Shown piece by piece: positions 12,690 through 24,254 of a DNA stretch of 64,000 nt. The notes below the pieces were generated by a model, which was given only the letters and a program-made list of their open reading frames with translations, was not told where the DNA came from and did no database searches. This DNA is from Beta vulgaris subsp. vulgaris (lineage: Eukaryota; Streptophyta; Magnoliopsida; Caryophyllales; Amaranthaceae): the NCBI RefSeq assembly GCF_026745355.1, contig NC_079205.1, forward strand, positions 46,307,558 through 46,371,557, read 5' to 3'. Each line of letters opens with the position of its first letter. Within the stretch, counting starts at the first letter, position 1. A program made the position numbers and the translations under genes.

Positions 12690-13270
12690 TAGAGATTGAG
12701 AGGAACCGGACCTATTTCAAAGGCTCCTATAGAATGGCTCCAGCTGAGATGAAAGAGTTAAAAGTTCAGTTGGAGGAGTTATTGGAAAAAGGGTATATAA
12801 GACCTAGTTCGTCTCCTTGGGATGCACCTGTATTGTTTGTGAAAAAGAAGGATGGTAGTTTGAGGTTGTGCATTGATTATCGGGAGTTGAACAATGTGAC
12901 GATCAAGAATAAGTATCACTTCCGAGAATAGATGATTTATTTGATCAGTTGAAAGGAGTGGGGATTTTCTCGAAGATAGATTTGAGGTTAGGTTGTCACC
13001 AATTGAGGATTGCTGAGGGTGATATTTCAAGACTGCATTTAGGACGCGTCATGGTCACTATGAGTTCACAGTGATGCCATTTGGTCTGAATAACGCACCT
13101 GCAATGTTTCATGGATTTGATGCATAGGATTTTCAGGCCATGTTGAATAAATATGTGGTTGTGTTTATAGATGATATTTTGATATATTCGAAGGTTAGAG
13201 CAGTCATGAACTGCATTTGAGGGAAGTTTTGTCCACCCTAAGAGAGCATAAGTTGTACGCCAAGTTCTCT
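12690..13270 (+). pseudogene. pol: Ty3 reverse transcriptase (frameshifted)
   Basis: Open part 12690-12931 carries RT blocks ([39 protein letters not shown]). After a shift near 12930 the palm continues with PFGL (about 13080) and the catalytic FIDD box (VVVFIDDILIYSK, about 13155-13200). These are the signature Ty3 RT motifs. At least three shifts break the frame. Confidence 0.88.
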
Positions 13271-13274
13271 AAGT

Positions 13275-13960
13275 GTGAGTTTTTGGTTGGATAAGGTTGC
13301 ATTTTTAGGACATGTTATCTTAAAGGATGGAGTTTCAGTGGATCCTGCTAAGATTCAAGCGGTGCGAGTGGCCATACCAAAGATAGTGTGTTATATAAGG
13401 AGTTTCCTTGGGTTAGCTGGTTACTATCGAAGATTTGTAAAGGATTTCTCGAATATCTCGAGACCAATGACTAGCCTGATGAAGGAAGAATGTAAGTTTG
13501 TTAGGAATCCAGAGTGTGAGGAAGTTTTTTTTTTGGTGTTGAAGGAAAGGTTGACTACAACACCTGTTTTGGCTCTACCTGATGAAAGTCAGCAGTATGA
13601 TGTTTATAGTGATGCTTCGAAATTTTGTTAGGGTGTGTATTGATGCAGAACCGGAAGGTCATTGCTTATGCTTTAGGCAGTTAAAACCATATTAGGTGAA
13701 TTATCCACACTATTCTTGAATTAGTTGTAATAGTGTTTGCTTTGAAGTTATAGCGAACTACTTGTATCGGGCAACGTGTAAGTTGTACACGGATCATAAG
13801 AGCTTAAAGTATATTCACACTCAGAAGGAGTTGAACATGAGGCAGAGGAGGTGTTTGGAGTTGATCAAGTATAATGATCTAGATCCAGTATCATGAAGGG
13901 AAAGCTAATGTTGTTGCTGACGCATTAAGTCGAAAGTCGAGTCATTCAGTTAATGCAATA
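13275..13960 (+). pseudogene. pol: Ty3 RNase H region (broken)
   Basis: Begins with the RT-RNase H linker (FLGHVILKDGVSVDPAKIQA and FLGLAGYYRRF) and continues to the RNase H start with DVYSDASKF near 13595-13630, where the expected first catalytic Asp lies. The downstream part (KLYTDHKSLKYIHTQ, about 13775-13825, and NVVADALSR near 13915) is in other frames. Confidence 0.82.
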
Positions 13961-14169
13961 GTGTTGCCAAGTCAGTTATGTGTCGAGTTTCTAGAAAATG
14001 TCATTGGAAGTATAGAAGAAGGAGGTGTTGAAGAATTATTGGGTTCTTTGTCGATTCAACCCTCAATCTATGATGAGATTAGGGAGGTCAATCAAAGGAT
14101 GAAAAGTTAGAAAAGATTCGAGAGAAGATCCAGGATGTCAGGTATCGATTTCCAATAGCCGATGATGGA

Positions 14170-14900
14170 ATATTCGGTTCAAAGGAAGGTGGTGTATACC
14201 AAATAATAGAGATGAGTTGAAGCGGAAATTAATGGAAGAAGCTCATAGCTCACCTTATTCAGTACACCCAGGTGGTGATAAGTTGTATAAGGACATGAAG
14301 CAAATGTTTGGTGGCCAAACATGAAGCGAGAGGTAGCAGAGTTCGTGGCTAAGTGTCTCACATGCTAAAAGGTCAAGTTTGAGCACAAGAGTGCAAAGGA
14401 AGGTTCACCCTGGATATTCCGAGATGGAAATGGGAATTCTATATCAATGGATTTTGTGTCTGCATTACCAAGAATTAAGGCTGAAAATGATACAATTTTG
14501 GTAGTGGTAGATCGTTTACTAAATCAGCAACTTTCATTCCTATGAAGAATACTTGGTCAATGGATCAATTGGCTAAAGCATATGTGAAATGGGTGGTGAA
14601 AGTATCATGGTGTGCCTAAGGACATTGTTTTTATCGTGATTCACGTTCTTATCAAATTTTGGTAGAGTTTGTGAAGGCTTTGGGAACTAATTTTATTGAG
14701 TAAAGCTTTTCATCTGGCTACAGATGGAAAACGAACGAACAATCAGACTTAAAAATATGTTGCGATCTTGTGTTATGGAGTATCAGGGTTCGTGGGAGGA
14801 TTTCTTGGATTTGATAGAATTTTCCTAAAACAACATTCATCATGCAAGTATTGGTATGGCTCTGTTTGAGGCTTTATATGGTCGGAAATGTAGAAGTACA
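14170..14900 (+). pseudogene. pol: Ty3 integrase (broken)
   Basis: The N-terminal HHCC zinc-binding part is readable (HPGGDKLYKDMK, WPNMKREV, KCLTC at about 14260-14365, with a TAA after the second Cys), followed by core fragments such as SMDFVSALPR (about 14445-14475), where the first catalytic Asp is expected. Several shifts make it non-functional. The 14842-15228 segment continues with the integrase C-terminal part (EKVLLKISPMKGVMRFG, KLSPKYIGPYEVL). Confidence 0.8.
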
Positions 14901-15229
14901 GTCTGCTGGAATGATATTAGTGAAACTGTGGTGCTTGGACCGAATTCCTCAAAGAGACGGCGAAAGAGGTGAAAGTGATTCAAGAAAAGATCAAGGTTTT
15001 AAGAGTTATGCTGATTTGAAGCGAAGGGATGAAGAGTTTCAGGTTGGGGAGAAGGTATTGTTGAAAATATCTCCAATGAAAGGGGTGATGCGATTTGGGA
15101 AGAAGCGAAAGTTAAGTCCAAAGTATATCGGGCCATATGAGGTGTTAAAGAAGTTCGAAAAAGTGGCATATAAGTTGATTTGCCAAATGTTTAAGTCGAG
15201 TCATGATGTTTTTCATATATCTAGTTAAG

Positions 15230-15470
15230 GAAGTATATTTCGGATGTGTCTCATGTGCTGCAACCTGAGGCCATTGAATTAAAGATAGTTTGACTTACGA
15301 GGAAAGACCTGTAAGAATCCTTGATAGTAAAGTTAGAAGTACTCGGACTAAGGATGTAAGATTAGTCAAAGTATTATGGTCAAACCATCAGACTTAGGAA
15401 GCAACATGGGAAGTTAAAGCGGATATGCGCAAGAAATATCCGGCGTTGTTTTCCGAGGTTAGTTGTCGAG
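15230..15470 (+). pseudogene. C-terminal chromodomain of chromovirus integrase
   Basis: Readable blocks YEERPVRILD, VRLVKVLWSNH and EATWEVKADMRKKYPALF (about 15293-15455) match the chromodomain that follows integrase in chromoviruses and is thought to steer integration to heterochromatin. An in-frame TAG interrupts it at about 15396. Presence of this domain is what assigns the element to the chromovirus branch. Confidence 0.8.
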
Positions 15471-15675
15471 TTACGGGGTCGTAACTCCTTTTAAGGGGGT
15501 AGAATGCGATAGAGTTTCGCGCTTTTACTATAGTTATATCATTTTAGCATATTTTTGAGTCATTATATGCATTTTAGACATGAGCATTTGAGTCAGAAAC
15601 TACAATTTTGAATTTTAATCCGTTTTTGGAAAGTGATTATGACTTTTTGTCTTAAGTTTCGAGGTCGAAACTTCT

Positions 15676-15691
15676 TTTAAGGGGGGTAGAC
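15676..15691 (+). other. Polypurine tract of Ty3 element
   Basis: ttttaaggggggtaga immediately before the 3' LTR. A related string (ttttaagggggtagaa) stands about 190 bp upstream at 15490-15505, perhaps a duplicated tract. Confidence 0.75.
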
Positions 15692-17429
15692 TGTAATACC
15701 CCTATTTTTAGTATTTATTTAAATAATAAATATTATTTTATATTTATTTTCTAAAATAAATATTTTAAGCAAAGGGTATTTTAGTATATTTATGTTTTAA
15801 TTATTTTGGCGGAATATGGCGCCAAAATTGGATTTGTTAACTTTTGGTTTAAATCCTAGTCAAAATAATTCAAAAAAACAAAAAAAAAAAAAAAAATTTT
15901 TTTTTAGGCCATATATTTTGACGGGATTTGAAGTAATGGGGGAGTTTTGTTTTCCAAATTTATGATGAAGGTTACAAATCTTGGTTTAATCTCCTAATTT
16001 ATGGTGAAGGTTACAAACTTTTAATTTTGAAATTAAGTACTACTATTCTACTCCTATAAATACCCACACCTTTAGCCATCTTTTCCACACAAAAACTTTG
16101 AAGAATCATATTCTTACTTCAAAGTTCTTCTTTCTCTTCCTATTATTCTAGTTTTATATTTCTTATTCAAGTTTCAATTTTCTTTGTTTAAGAAAAATAT
16201 TTTCATATTTCTTACTCAAAAATATTATGCTCATGATAGTCATTCATGTTTAAATTCATGATTAAGTTCATGTGGTAGATTGCTTGTTGGTTGGTTATGA
16301 GAAACTCAAGTATAAGAATAAGTGAAGATACTAGTATTATTTTGTGCAAGATCAAGGTACGTTATGTAGCTAGATCTTTTAAAAGTGGTTTATATGATAA
16401 AGTTGTTTATTGATTTTATTGGTTGGATTGGTTTAGAAATTTGTTTAAAATGGTTACAATGTTTTATTATTCACTCTTGAAAGTGAAAAGAAGGAATGAT
16501 TTTATCAATCATTTTTATATAGAAGTTTTGTTATCCTTTTTGGAAAATTAAATTATTTTTACAAGGAAAGTTGATTGGTTTTTTAGAACTTTGAATGTTC
16601 AAAATGTTGTTTATGAGAAAAGGAGATTTATCATGACTTACAAGTCATATTATTATTATTTCCGCTTGATTAATATCAAGAGATTCAAAGTCCACTTGTT
16701 GGCAATTATAGTTACCCCTTGATATAGCTCCGTGATGGGATGACTAGCTTGGGGGGTGTGCACACTTAGCAAAATAGAAGGGGAGATAAGAAGAGGAATT
16801 GTTTTCAGGATTATTTTTAATCCAAGTTGTTTGGAAAGAGTTTATTCTTAAAAGGTTATTCTTGAATTACTATTCAAGTGTTTGGAAAGAGTTTGTTCTT
16901 AAAAGGTTGTTCTTGAATTATTATTCAAGTGTTTGGAAGAGTTTGTTCTTAAAATTTATTCTTGAATTATTATTAAGTGTTTAAAAAGATTTATTCTTAA
17001 AGAGTTATTCTTGAATTATTGGTGATGGAGTTTTCGAAATGAAAAATTGTTACGAACTAACAAATGTGTTACTTATCTAGTACATTTCGTACTCAGTTTT
17101 ATACTGACGCGTATTTTTTTTTCTATTTGGCTTTGCCCTGTTTACCTTTTTGGTAAGCAGATTTGCAGGTGAATTTTGGATGTGCATGGGAGCATACTAG
17201 GAAAGGGGATCTTCACCTAGATTAGAGTGTTTCATTTATTTTGAGTATTGAGACAATATTTACTTTTATTAATAAAGAAGTATTATTATTTTTGGTTAAA
17301 GTCTTCCGCTGCAAGTTATTTTGGTTAGTTAGTAGTTGGTTGCCGAAAGCGTGTTAGTCACGTGGCGGTAATACTCCTAAATTACTCAAATATTATTTAT
17401 TTAAAAATGAGTAATTTGGGGGTGTTACA
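15692..17429 (+). repeat. 3' LTR of Ty3 chromovirus (1738 bp)
   Basis: TGTAATACCCC...GGGTGTTACA. It aligns with 8309-10068 and carries the same internal tandem array at about 16825-17015. Slightly shorter than its partner because of scattered one-base deletions. Confidence 0.9.
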
Positions 17430-18254
17430 GATATCGCAGCAATGCAACGTCGTCTAGGTGGCGATTTTCTCGTCTCGCTCATCTCTTTGTCTCGTCGTCG
17501 TTTCAAGATGGCGATGCAACGCAGCTTCTCTCTCTCTTTCGTCCTCACCATGGCGAAGCAAGCAAAATTCATCTTAGATCGTCGTCGTCTCGATGGCAAT
17601 TTCTGTTTCTATTTTCCTTTTTTTTCGTTTTTTTTTTTCATTTTTTTCCGGCCTCCTTGTAGATCGGCCTCCATTTTCGGCTTCCTTGTAGATTTTTTTT
17701 TTGCTTTTTCATTTTTCCTTTTTTTAGATCTGTTAGTTTATTTTTTTCATTTAAGATCGTTTTTTTTCCATTTATTAAATCTGTTTATTGTTTTTTAGAT
17801 TGTTTTTTCAGTTGCTTTTTCATATTACATATTATTCTTTTGTAATATTGATGTAATTTGATTTTTTTATCTTTATATATTAATGAGATTCATGTCATTT
17901 TATCTTTAGTTTGTTTGCGAATTGAATGGATGGTGAATGGGTTGGTTGTTTGGTTTAATATTTCAAATTTAATTAATAAATGCAAAAAAAAAAATTTTAC
18001 CTGTACTAGGACATATTGCTGCAGTTTTGGCTAAAAACCGCAGCAATAAACTGATTTTTTTCTGATATAAATTAAAGTAATAACATTGTTGTGGTTTATG
18101 CTAGAAACCGTAGCAATATGTTGCAATATTGCTGCGGTTAAAAACCGCAGCAATATATTATTTACCTATTGTTGTCCCCTTAATTGTTGCGCGGTCAAAA
18201 CCGCCGCAATAGGCCACTTTATGACCGCAGCAATAAGCATTTATTCTACTAGTG
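17430..18254. other. Right arm of CACTA 1
   Basis: A CG-rich 5'-leader-like stretch (17430-17600), then T-rich sequence to 17900 and four subterminal palindromes up to the CACTA terminus. The small ORFs at 17393-17798 look like chance frames in the T/C-rich tract. Confidence 0.6.
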
Positions 18255-18607
18255 AATACAATTTTTTGCCCGTTCTTTCACAATAATACAAACTTTTGAT
18301 TATTTTTTAATAATACAAACTTTACGTCAAAATTCCTCTAGTAGGTGAAAGTTGACTTGTAACCTGTAAATAGGTCAAAAAAATTACAAAATGATCTTTC
18401 TTCTTTTTCCTCCTCCCCCAACCCCCACCCACCTGAACCACCTCAACTTGTTACCGTCTACAACAAGTTAATAACTGGTATTGCTTTACTGGAGTAATTT
18501 TGATCAAAATTTGATATTATTAAAAAATGATCAAAAGTTTGTATTATTACGAAAGAACGGGCAAAAGTTTGTATTATTCTTGTTAAAAAATCCTTAAAAA
18601 AATGGGC

Positions 18608-18905
18608 AAAACCAAATCAAACCTATCTTTTTCCTCATCTTCTTGCCTGGTCTCAATTATCAGTATTATCCCCATCTCAACACGGCAATGCAGTAATCAG
18701 CCTCATCTATACCAATTACCAAACTCATGACCACAACCACTCTGTAACATTCAACACCACAATCCCTCTCTTTCTCCCATCCTGACCTCCTCTTCGACGT
18801 TCTTCCTCTGCTTTACCTTGGTCTGCCCTTTCACTTTAAAATATACACTATCCCTCTCCTTTTGTTTTAACTTATTGATGAACCCTAATATTTTTCACTT
18901 TATCT
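18608..18905. other. No gene seen: short spacer
   Basis: Unstructured, CT-rich; no feature recognised. Confidence 0.5.
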
Positions 18906-19170
18906 TAGAGGTGATCATTTTGTCCCGGCCCGGCCCGTTTTTGGGCCGGGTTTTGGGCAGAATTTTTCGGCCCGCGGCCCGGCCCGGCCCGGTCGTTTTT
19001 TTGTTGTTTTTGGGCGGGCTTTGGACAAGCTAAAAACGACTTTTTAGTCTATTTTTTGGTCCGGCGCGTTTTGGCCCGCAAATGCCCGCTAAGCCCGGCC
19101 CGAAATAGCGGGCTTTGGACACAAAAATTCGGCCCGAATTTAGGTCCGGCCCGGCCCATGATCACCTCTA
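18906..19170. mobile_element. GC-rich hAT-type MITE (265 bp) with 8 bp target duplication
   Basis: Terminal inverted repeat TAGAGGTGATCA at both ends, flanked by a perfect 8 bp duplication ctttatct (18898-18905 and 19171-19178), the length typical of hAT. The interior is dominated by GGCCCGGCCCG strings and is far more GC-rich than its surroundings. Confidence 0.88.
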
Positions 19171-19368
19171 CTTTATCTCCCTTTAATTCTCTCAATCTAC
19201 TCAACTTTTTACTTGATTTTGCTCGAATCTAAGCAATTTTTACACAACCAAACTTATTGCATTATCTCAATCTTGTAAGTTCATTTTTCAATCTTTAGGT
19301 TTGGTTTTGTAATGGTGATATTGTTTCGATCTAGCAACAAATGATGTATAGTGGCATCCTAATTTGTA

Positions 19369-19630
19369 CTCCCTCTGTTTCATTTTAATTTTTATACTTT
19401 GATATTTTACACTATTCACAAATTTCACTTTGACCATCATTTGTGATTTATACGCGTATGAAAATATAGTCAAGAGGGATCTTGTTAGATTCATCATAAC
19501 ATGTATTTTATTAATTTGTACTTTTTATAATTTTTACAAATACAAAACTAAAGATATATGTCATCGAAATTATTTTACATTGGCATGCGTGAAAAGTGTA
19601 AGTATGTAGATTAAAATGAAATAGAGGGAG
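19369..19630. mobile_element. Stowaway (Tc1/mariner) MITE, 262 bp
   Basis: Ends CTCCCTCTGTTTCATTTTAA and its inverted partner (attaaaatgaaatagagggag), flanked by TA at 19367-19368 and 19631-19632. This is the classic Stowaway terminus and target site. Confidence 0.9.
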
Positions 19631-19862
19631 TATTGATCTTTTGAATATAGTTTGAAAATTTATTTATGGTTTGTATATTTTCAGCATTTATATTATGTAG
19701 GCAAATCAACTCTCACTATATTCAATTTAATATTCTTTACAATCTTCTGGTAGTAAAAATCATTGAAAAGTTATGGTTTGAAAATTAGCCATGAATTTCT
19801 AATTTTAAATCTTTAATTTAATTTAACCGGGTGGCATAGTTAAAGCAATGATGTAAAACTTA

Positions 19863-20089
19863 CTCCCTCTGTTTCAAAATATAAGCCACGTACGATGTTT
19901 GAGGTCGAACTTTGACCGTTAATTACTCGCAATTTATGTTAATATAAAATTTTAAAAAATAATAGTATTATAGTATTTTTCAAGACGAATTTAATGGTAT
20001 GATTTTTATTTATTATATTATGAGAAATATTTGTGGTCAAAGTAAATTTTCATAATGCGTGAATGTCTTATATTTTGGAATGGAGGGAG
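19863..20089. mobile_element. Stowaway MITE, 227 bp
   Basis: Ends CTCCCTCTGTTTCAAAATAT and its inverted partner (tattttggaatggagggag), flanked by TA at 19861-19862 and 20090-20091. The interior differs from the MITE at 19369, so this is a second family. Confidence 0.9.
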
Positions 20090-20117
20090 TACTAAATTAA
20101 TATGATTGTAATTGATT

Positions 20118-20132
<15 letters not shown>

Positions 20133-20172
<40 letters not shown>
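20133..20172. repeat. (TA)n microsatellite
   Basis: Pure alternating TA. Confidence 0.95.
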
Positions 20173-20177
<5 letters not shown>

Positions 20178-20372
20178 ATCATTTCATTCAAAGCAATAAT
20201 TATTGATTCCAGAAATGAAGCAATTACGCACACGCAATCTTTGATTCTGGAAGCGGCAAATCAGCAAATGTTCAAATGGATACCACACGTGGCACTGAAA
20301 AATGAGGATTATTGTGTAGAGACGACATTTGACGAATTGAGCAATATCTTGACATGTAAGATACATGTACTC

Positions 20373-20376
<4 letters not shown>

Positions 20377-20452
<76 letters not shown>

Positions 20453-20467
20453 TATATATAATATATA

Positions 20468-20533
<66 letters not shown>

Positions 20534-20545
20534 AGTGTGTAGAGA
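20377..20545. repeat. (TA)n-(GT)n-(GA)n compound microsatellite
   Basis: About 90 bp TA, then about 60 bp GT and a short GA run. It abuts the terminal module of the gene-capturing element. The long frames on both strands here are repeat artefacts. Confidence 0.9.
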
Positions 20546-20814
20546 GAGAGAGAGTCGAGATCCAGTGAGAATGAAGAGTTATGTGAGAATAAATCACAAC
20601 CATTAGATCATAGAAATATAAGGGATGTGAGTTTGCCAAACTCTAATAACCAAACCCATCAGTTTTCATAACAAGTGATCAATTCCGAACGTGGAAAGCA
20701 ACAGCTAAATGGGGAAAATTGAAAACCAATCTCTCGCTTCATCGATCGATTTTTTGCGAGCAAAAATCTGAACTTTTCTCTCTTCATCGATTGATTCACC
20801 CATAAAAAGTTAAT

Positions 20815-20935
20815 TCATCAAATTTTGGTGCGGATCAATAGTTCAATTCATCAAATTTGGGTGCTGCTCAATCGTTCAATTCATCAAATTTGGATGTTGT
20901 TCAATCATTCAATTCAATCATTATCAGGTACGAAA
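20815..20935 (+). repeat. Short tandem repeat, about 34 bp, 3 copies
   Basis: aattcatcaaatttkggtg followed by a gcNgatcaatNgttc-type block, three decayed copies near the left end of the capture unit. Confidence 0.65.
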
Positions 20936-21964
20936 TTTTGATTGCTTTAAATATGTTTTCGAAGATTGTTGTTCTTAATATTATGCTCTTCTTGTTAAAT
21001 TAGCTCTCTGATCAAAAAATTTATTAATTAGTAACAATGAAACGTAAGATCATTACTTGCTTAGTTGCAAAAATTAACCACCTTGCCTTGCTTTCTTTGA
21101 ATGTAAAGATCATTTCTTTTTATTTTTCTTTTTGTGGGTCTGATTTTTTTTTGTGATTTGAGTATCTCGGTTGATGTTATATTCTGATATTGTTGTAGTT
21201 TATTTTGATTGAAATTCTTATCGTTAGCCTGTTAACATCTCTTCTTGTAATTTGCATGGTATTGTTGTGATGAATTGAAACTCGGGCGGAAAACTGGATG
21301 GTTTGCTATATGGGATTCGAAGCTTCTTCTATTGATTTGTGGTTAGTCCCTTCAATCCTAGGGCAGAAGCTTCTTTACAAGCCTTGTATAGTGGTGTTAT
21401 TGTTCCATAGTCGATACTTGATCGCTAACCTTTGTGGATTATTTGTAAATCATCTCATTATCTTGCAGAACCAATTGACAATTAGTGGAGGAAGTAGAAC
21501 AAAGAACTCTTGGTGGTTTAATTTTTTTTGGGATTTCTCCCAGAATGGACGGTGAAGGTATGCTGTTTACAGGCTATTGAGACTCTAATCGATTATTCAT
21601 GTCTTAAACTGTTCATGGTTTGTTCATTATGGATTTCCGTGAGCCCTTGTTTTTTTCCCTTTATGAGTATGAGGCAGGTGTGGATAATTTTGTATATGTT
21701 GTGATGTGGAGGTTTGTTCTTTCCATCATTTAGGTACATTTAGTAATGACAGCTTGTTCATTCTGTGGAAGCCATGGATGGACAAATAGTAGTAAAAGAA
21801 ACTATAGAGTATAGATGAATAGTAATACTTTGCAGTAGTAAAAGAAACTATATATAAAGTATTAATGAATTAACTTAGACTATCGTAGGTGCTCCTTAGT
21901 ATTCAATGTAGTTGGGAAATGTGCAACGTAACCTTAGAGGATATCATAAAGATATACTATCAAT
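20936..21964. other. No gene identified inside the capture unit
   Basis: Contains short open frames (for example 21298-21555) and an intron-like T-rich stretch, but no segment I recognise. It could hold decayed captured exons. Confidence 0.4.
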
Positions 21965-22045
21965 TTGAATGTACACCAGAGATGGCTTCAATGTACATCA
22001 CTGATGGCTTCAATGTACATCACTGATGGCCTGAAAGTACATCAC
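21965..22045 (+). repeat. GTACATCACTGATGGC repeat cluster, 4 copies
   Basis: Four tandem copies of a roughly 21 bp unit (gtacatcactgatggcttcaa with variants). The same unit recurs at 44410-44490, 46150-46205 and 48045-48100 on this strand and inverted at about 59420-59460, 62900-62960 and 63430-63510. Confidence 0.85.
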
Positions 22046-22230
22046 TATGATCAAACCTATTTCAATAGTGATATTGTGAGGATTCCCTTGTTAGTTTACC
22101 TATTTCAATTTCTTAACATGTCAATTTTAGAAGCAATTATACTTGTCTTTCATTTATTGTACAAGAAATTGTACACTGATACAACTTAATACAATAATCA
22201 GCCACTACTTGCCATCAACTATTATGTGGC

Positions 22231-23599
22231 TGCTATTATTTCACTAGGAACAATACAAGACAAGGGGTGAATTGTATGTTTAGAAATAAACGTAATTTTT
22301 TGCGGAATTTTAAACTTAAACAAATAAACAAGCTAATGGAACACAAGGGATTTTTACGAGGAAAAACTTCTTGGGCCCAACAAGAAGAAACAACCTCGAA
22401 CACTAGGGATTTTAAACTCAACTCTTTCACTAATTAGGCCAAACAACTTTGTTACAACCTAAGTCTACTCATGAGTCACACCTTGAGTTCCAAAACTCAT
22501 GTTCCTGAACAACTGTTCACTTAACAGTTGTTCCTCTCAACTTCACTAGAAGTTCTCTCACTTTATCTTGCTTTACTCAAAGCTTCTCTCTTATTACAGA
22601 ACTTCACTCAAAGTCCCCTTACCCCGAAAATCAAAATACAATTGATCAAATAAACTTAGTGGAATTATAGTAAGAAGACAAAGAACAAATGGCTTTTATG
22701 AGAGAATGAAGGCACTGACACTTTACTTACTTAAACTCACTAAATCACTTAGTCAGACCCACTTAATGGAACTTCATTAGACATTAGTATTAATAGTGGT
22801 AATAACTTAGAACGTGGGATAAAAACATGTATTAGTTGTTTGAACCATTATCCCATGATGTTCCTTACCCAGAGGAACACGTTCCTCAATCATCCCATGA
22901 TCTCCATGATCATTGTTAAACGTGGGAGAGAATTAAGTTACTGCTCCTTAATTTTAGCAACCACTTTAAGCATTAATTCGAAAATCTGATTTAATTAAAA
23001 ACATTTTAATTAATCTAACCGAAATAAAATCCTTTTACCAAAAATATTATCTTTCAAATATTTCCATAAAAACCGAAAAGAATTTTCATTATCTTTGGAA
23101 AAATAAAATCTTTTCCTTAAAAAGATTTTCCTTAAAATCAGATTTTTCCTTGAACAAAATGGTTACCTAGATTCTAGGCATAATTTACTACACTGAATAA
23201 AGTACAGTTATAATGTTTCATCCTAAGTCTAGTTCCTTTTATGTTTTAGTTCCTTCAACTTATAAGTTCAGCGCCAATTCACTTGTTCCTTACAAAGGAA
23301 CAAATGATCATTCTCATTCTAAATTGCCATAGTTCCTTACCATTCTCACTCGTTCCTTTAAAATGAATGTAAAAATAAAAAGCCTCGCTTTAGTCTTCTT
23401 GCTCCAATGCTGCTCCAGTACCAAATATAGAAACATCTTCACTTAGTCTTCAAAATTCAAACTTGATTTCTTCCTTGACTTAGTATTCTCTTTGTTCCTT
23501 TCATTGATACCTTGAAATTCACTCACTTAAACAACTTGTTAGTCCAATACTTAGTTTGCATTTTTGTTTCTTTGTCATCATCAAAACTAGGGTTCAACA
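22231..23599 (-). repeat. 3' LTR of Sirevirus 2 (about 1369 bp)
   Basis: On the minus strand it starts TGTTGAACCCTAGTTTTGAT after the polypurine tract and ends ...TAGTGAAATAATAGCA. Its left 340 bp align with 43341-43697. Confidence 0.82.
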
Positions 23600-23616
23600 A
23601 TTTCCCCCTTTTTGAT
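23600..23616 (-). other. Polypurine tract of Sirevirus 2
   Basis: Minus strand reads catcaaaaagggggaaat just before the LTR, the same tract as at 3811-3825. Confidence 0.8.
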
Positions 23617-24254
23617 GATGACAACAAGGGTACAAACTAAGCAAATAACAAATAACATAAGAGAATGAAAATGACAAAATAACAAAATAATAAAGGCAGG
23701 CAGGATTAAGCATCTTAATTTTGATTTTTCATTTACCTCTTGGATAATTTTGATGTTTCATTTATCTCTTGGATTAAGAATCATAATTTTGATTTTTCAT
23801 TTACCTCTTTTTATAAATTTTATTTTTATTTTATAGTTTATTCCGTAATCTTTTTCCTCCTTTGTCATCGTCAAAAAGATCAAACTCTTGGTGATTTCAT
23901 GAATATAGATCAATACCTTTAGAACATTAACAAGCACCATAAAAAATGGTTAAGTTAGGATATTCAAAGGGTAGACTAGCTCAAACATTTATCACAGAAT
24001 ACGAGCCATCCCAAGTAAGAAATTATGCACATAAGTCACAAACGAAGATAAATATAGCAAAAGTCATGTATATATAGCACTTGTTCCTTAAAGTACAAAA
24101 AGAGACAAAGAAAGAAAAGAAAAGAAACAAAAGCTAAGAAGTCTTGTTCCTTGAAGAGAAACAAGAACTAGATATTGGTAAGGAAAGGGGAATGGTGTTC
24201 CTCAACAACTTCTTCCTCAACCACATCTTCCAACTTCTTCATCACCTCTCCATG

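Larger units (their letters stand above)
8309..17429 (+). mobile_element. Ty3/gypsy chromovirus (Tekay/Del-like), nearly full length
   Basis: A 9.1 kb LTR retrotransposon inside CACTA 1: 5' LTR, primer binding site, gag, CCHC zinc knuckle, protease, RT, RNase H, integrase, C-terminal chromodomain, polypurine tract and 3' LTR, all in the order of Ty3/gypsy. A chromodomain after integrase defines chromoviruses; LTRs starting TGTAATACCCC fit the Tekay/Del group. Flanks are tatat (left) and gatat (right), an imperfect 5 bp duplication. Coding frames are broken many times. Confidence 0.88.
7764..18254. mobile_element. CACTA element 1, non-autonomous, disrupted by a Ty3 element
   Basis: Right terminus reversed reads CACTAGTAGAATAA...TGCTTATTGCTGCGG; the left terminus reads TACTAGTAGAATAATTGC (first base changed). 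A 3 bp duplication aat flanks both sides (7761-7763 and 18255-18257), as expected for CACTA. Subterminal regions hold arrays of short palindromes of the form ATTGCTGCGGTTTT...AACCGCAGCAAT: three on the left (about 7854-8040) and at least four on the right (about 18010-18235). Without the nested retrotransposon the element is about 1.37 kb and encodes no transposase. Confidence 0.82.
7733..18607. mobile_element. MITE with about 100 bp terminal inverted repeats, split by CACTA 1
   Basis: The right part is 18255-18607; its right arm, reversed, reads aaggattttttaac...aataatacaaacttttgccc. The left arm is matched by 7737-7763 (aaggaatttttaac...caataat) followed, after removal of 7764-18257, by acaattttttgccc at 18258. 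The CACTA element thus sits inside the left inverted repeat. A related right arm recurs at about 42360-42515. No coding capacity. Outer limits are approximate. Confidence 0.65.

Noticed and set aside
16799..16984. Repetitive frame with Phe/Leu-rich units
   Set aside because: Translation of the roughly 51 bp tandem repeat inside the LTR.
17442..17798. Small secreted-like protein in the CACTA 1 right arm
   Set aside because: Phe-rich frame in a poly-T/C tract, no conserved motif.
20112..20639. Long frames on both strands with repeated Tyr-Ile or Thr-His
   Set aside because: They are translations of TA and GT dinucleotide repeats.
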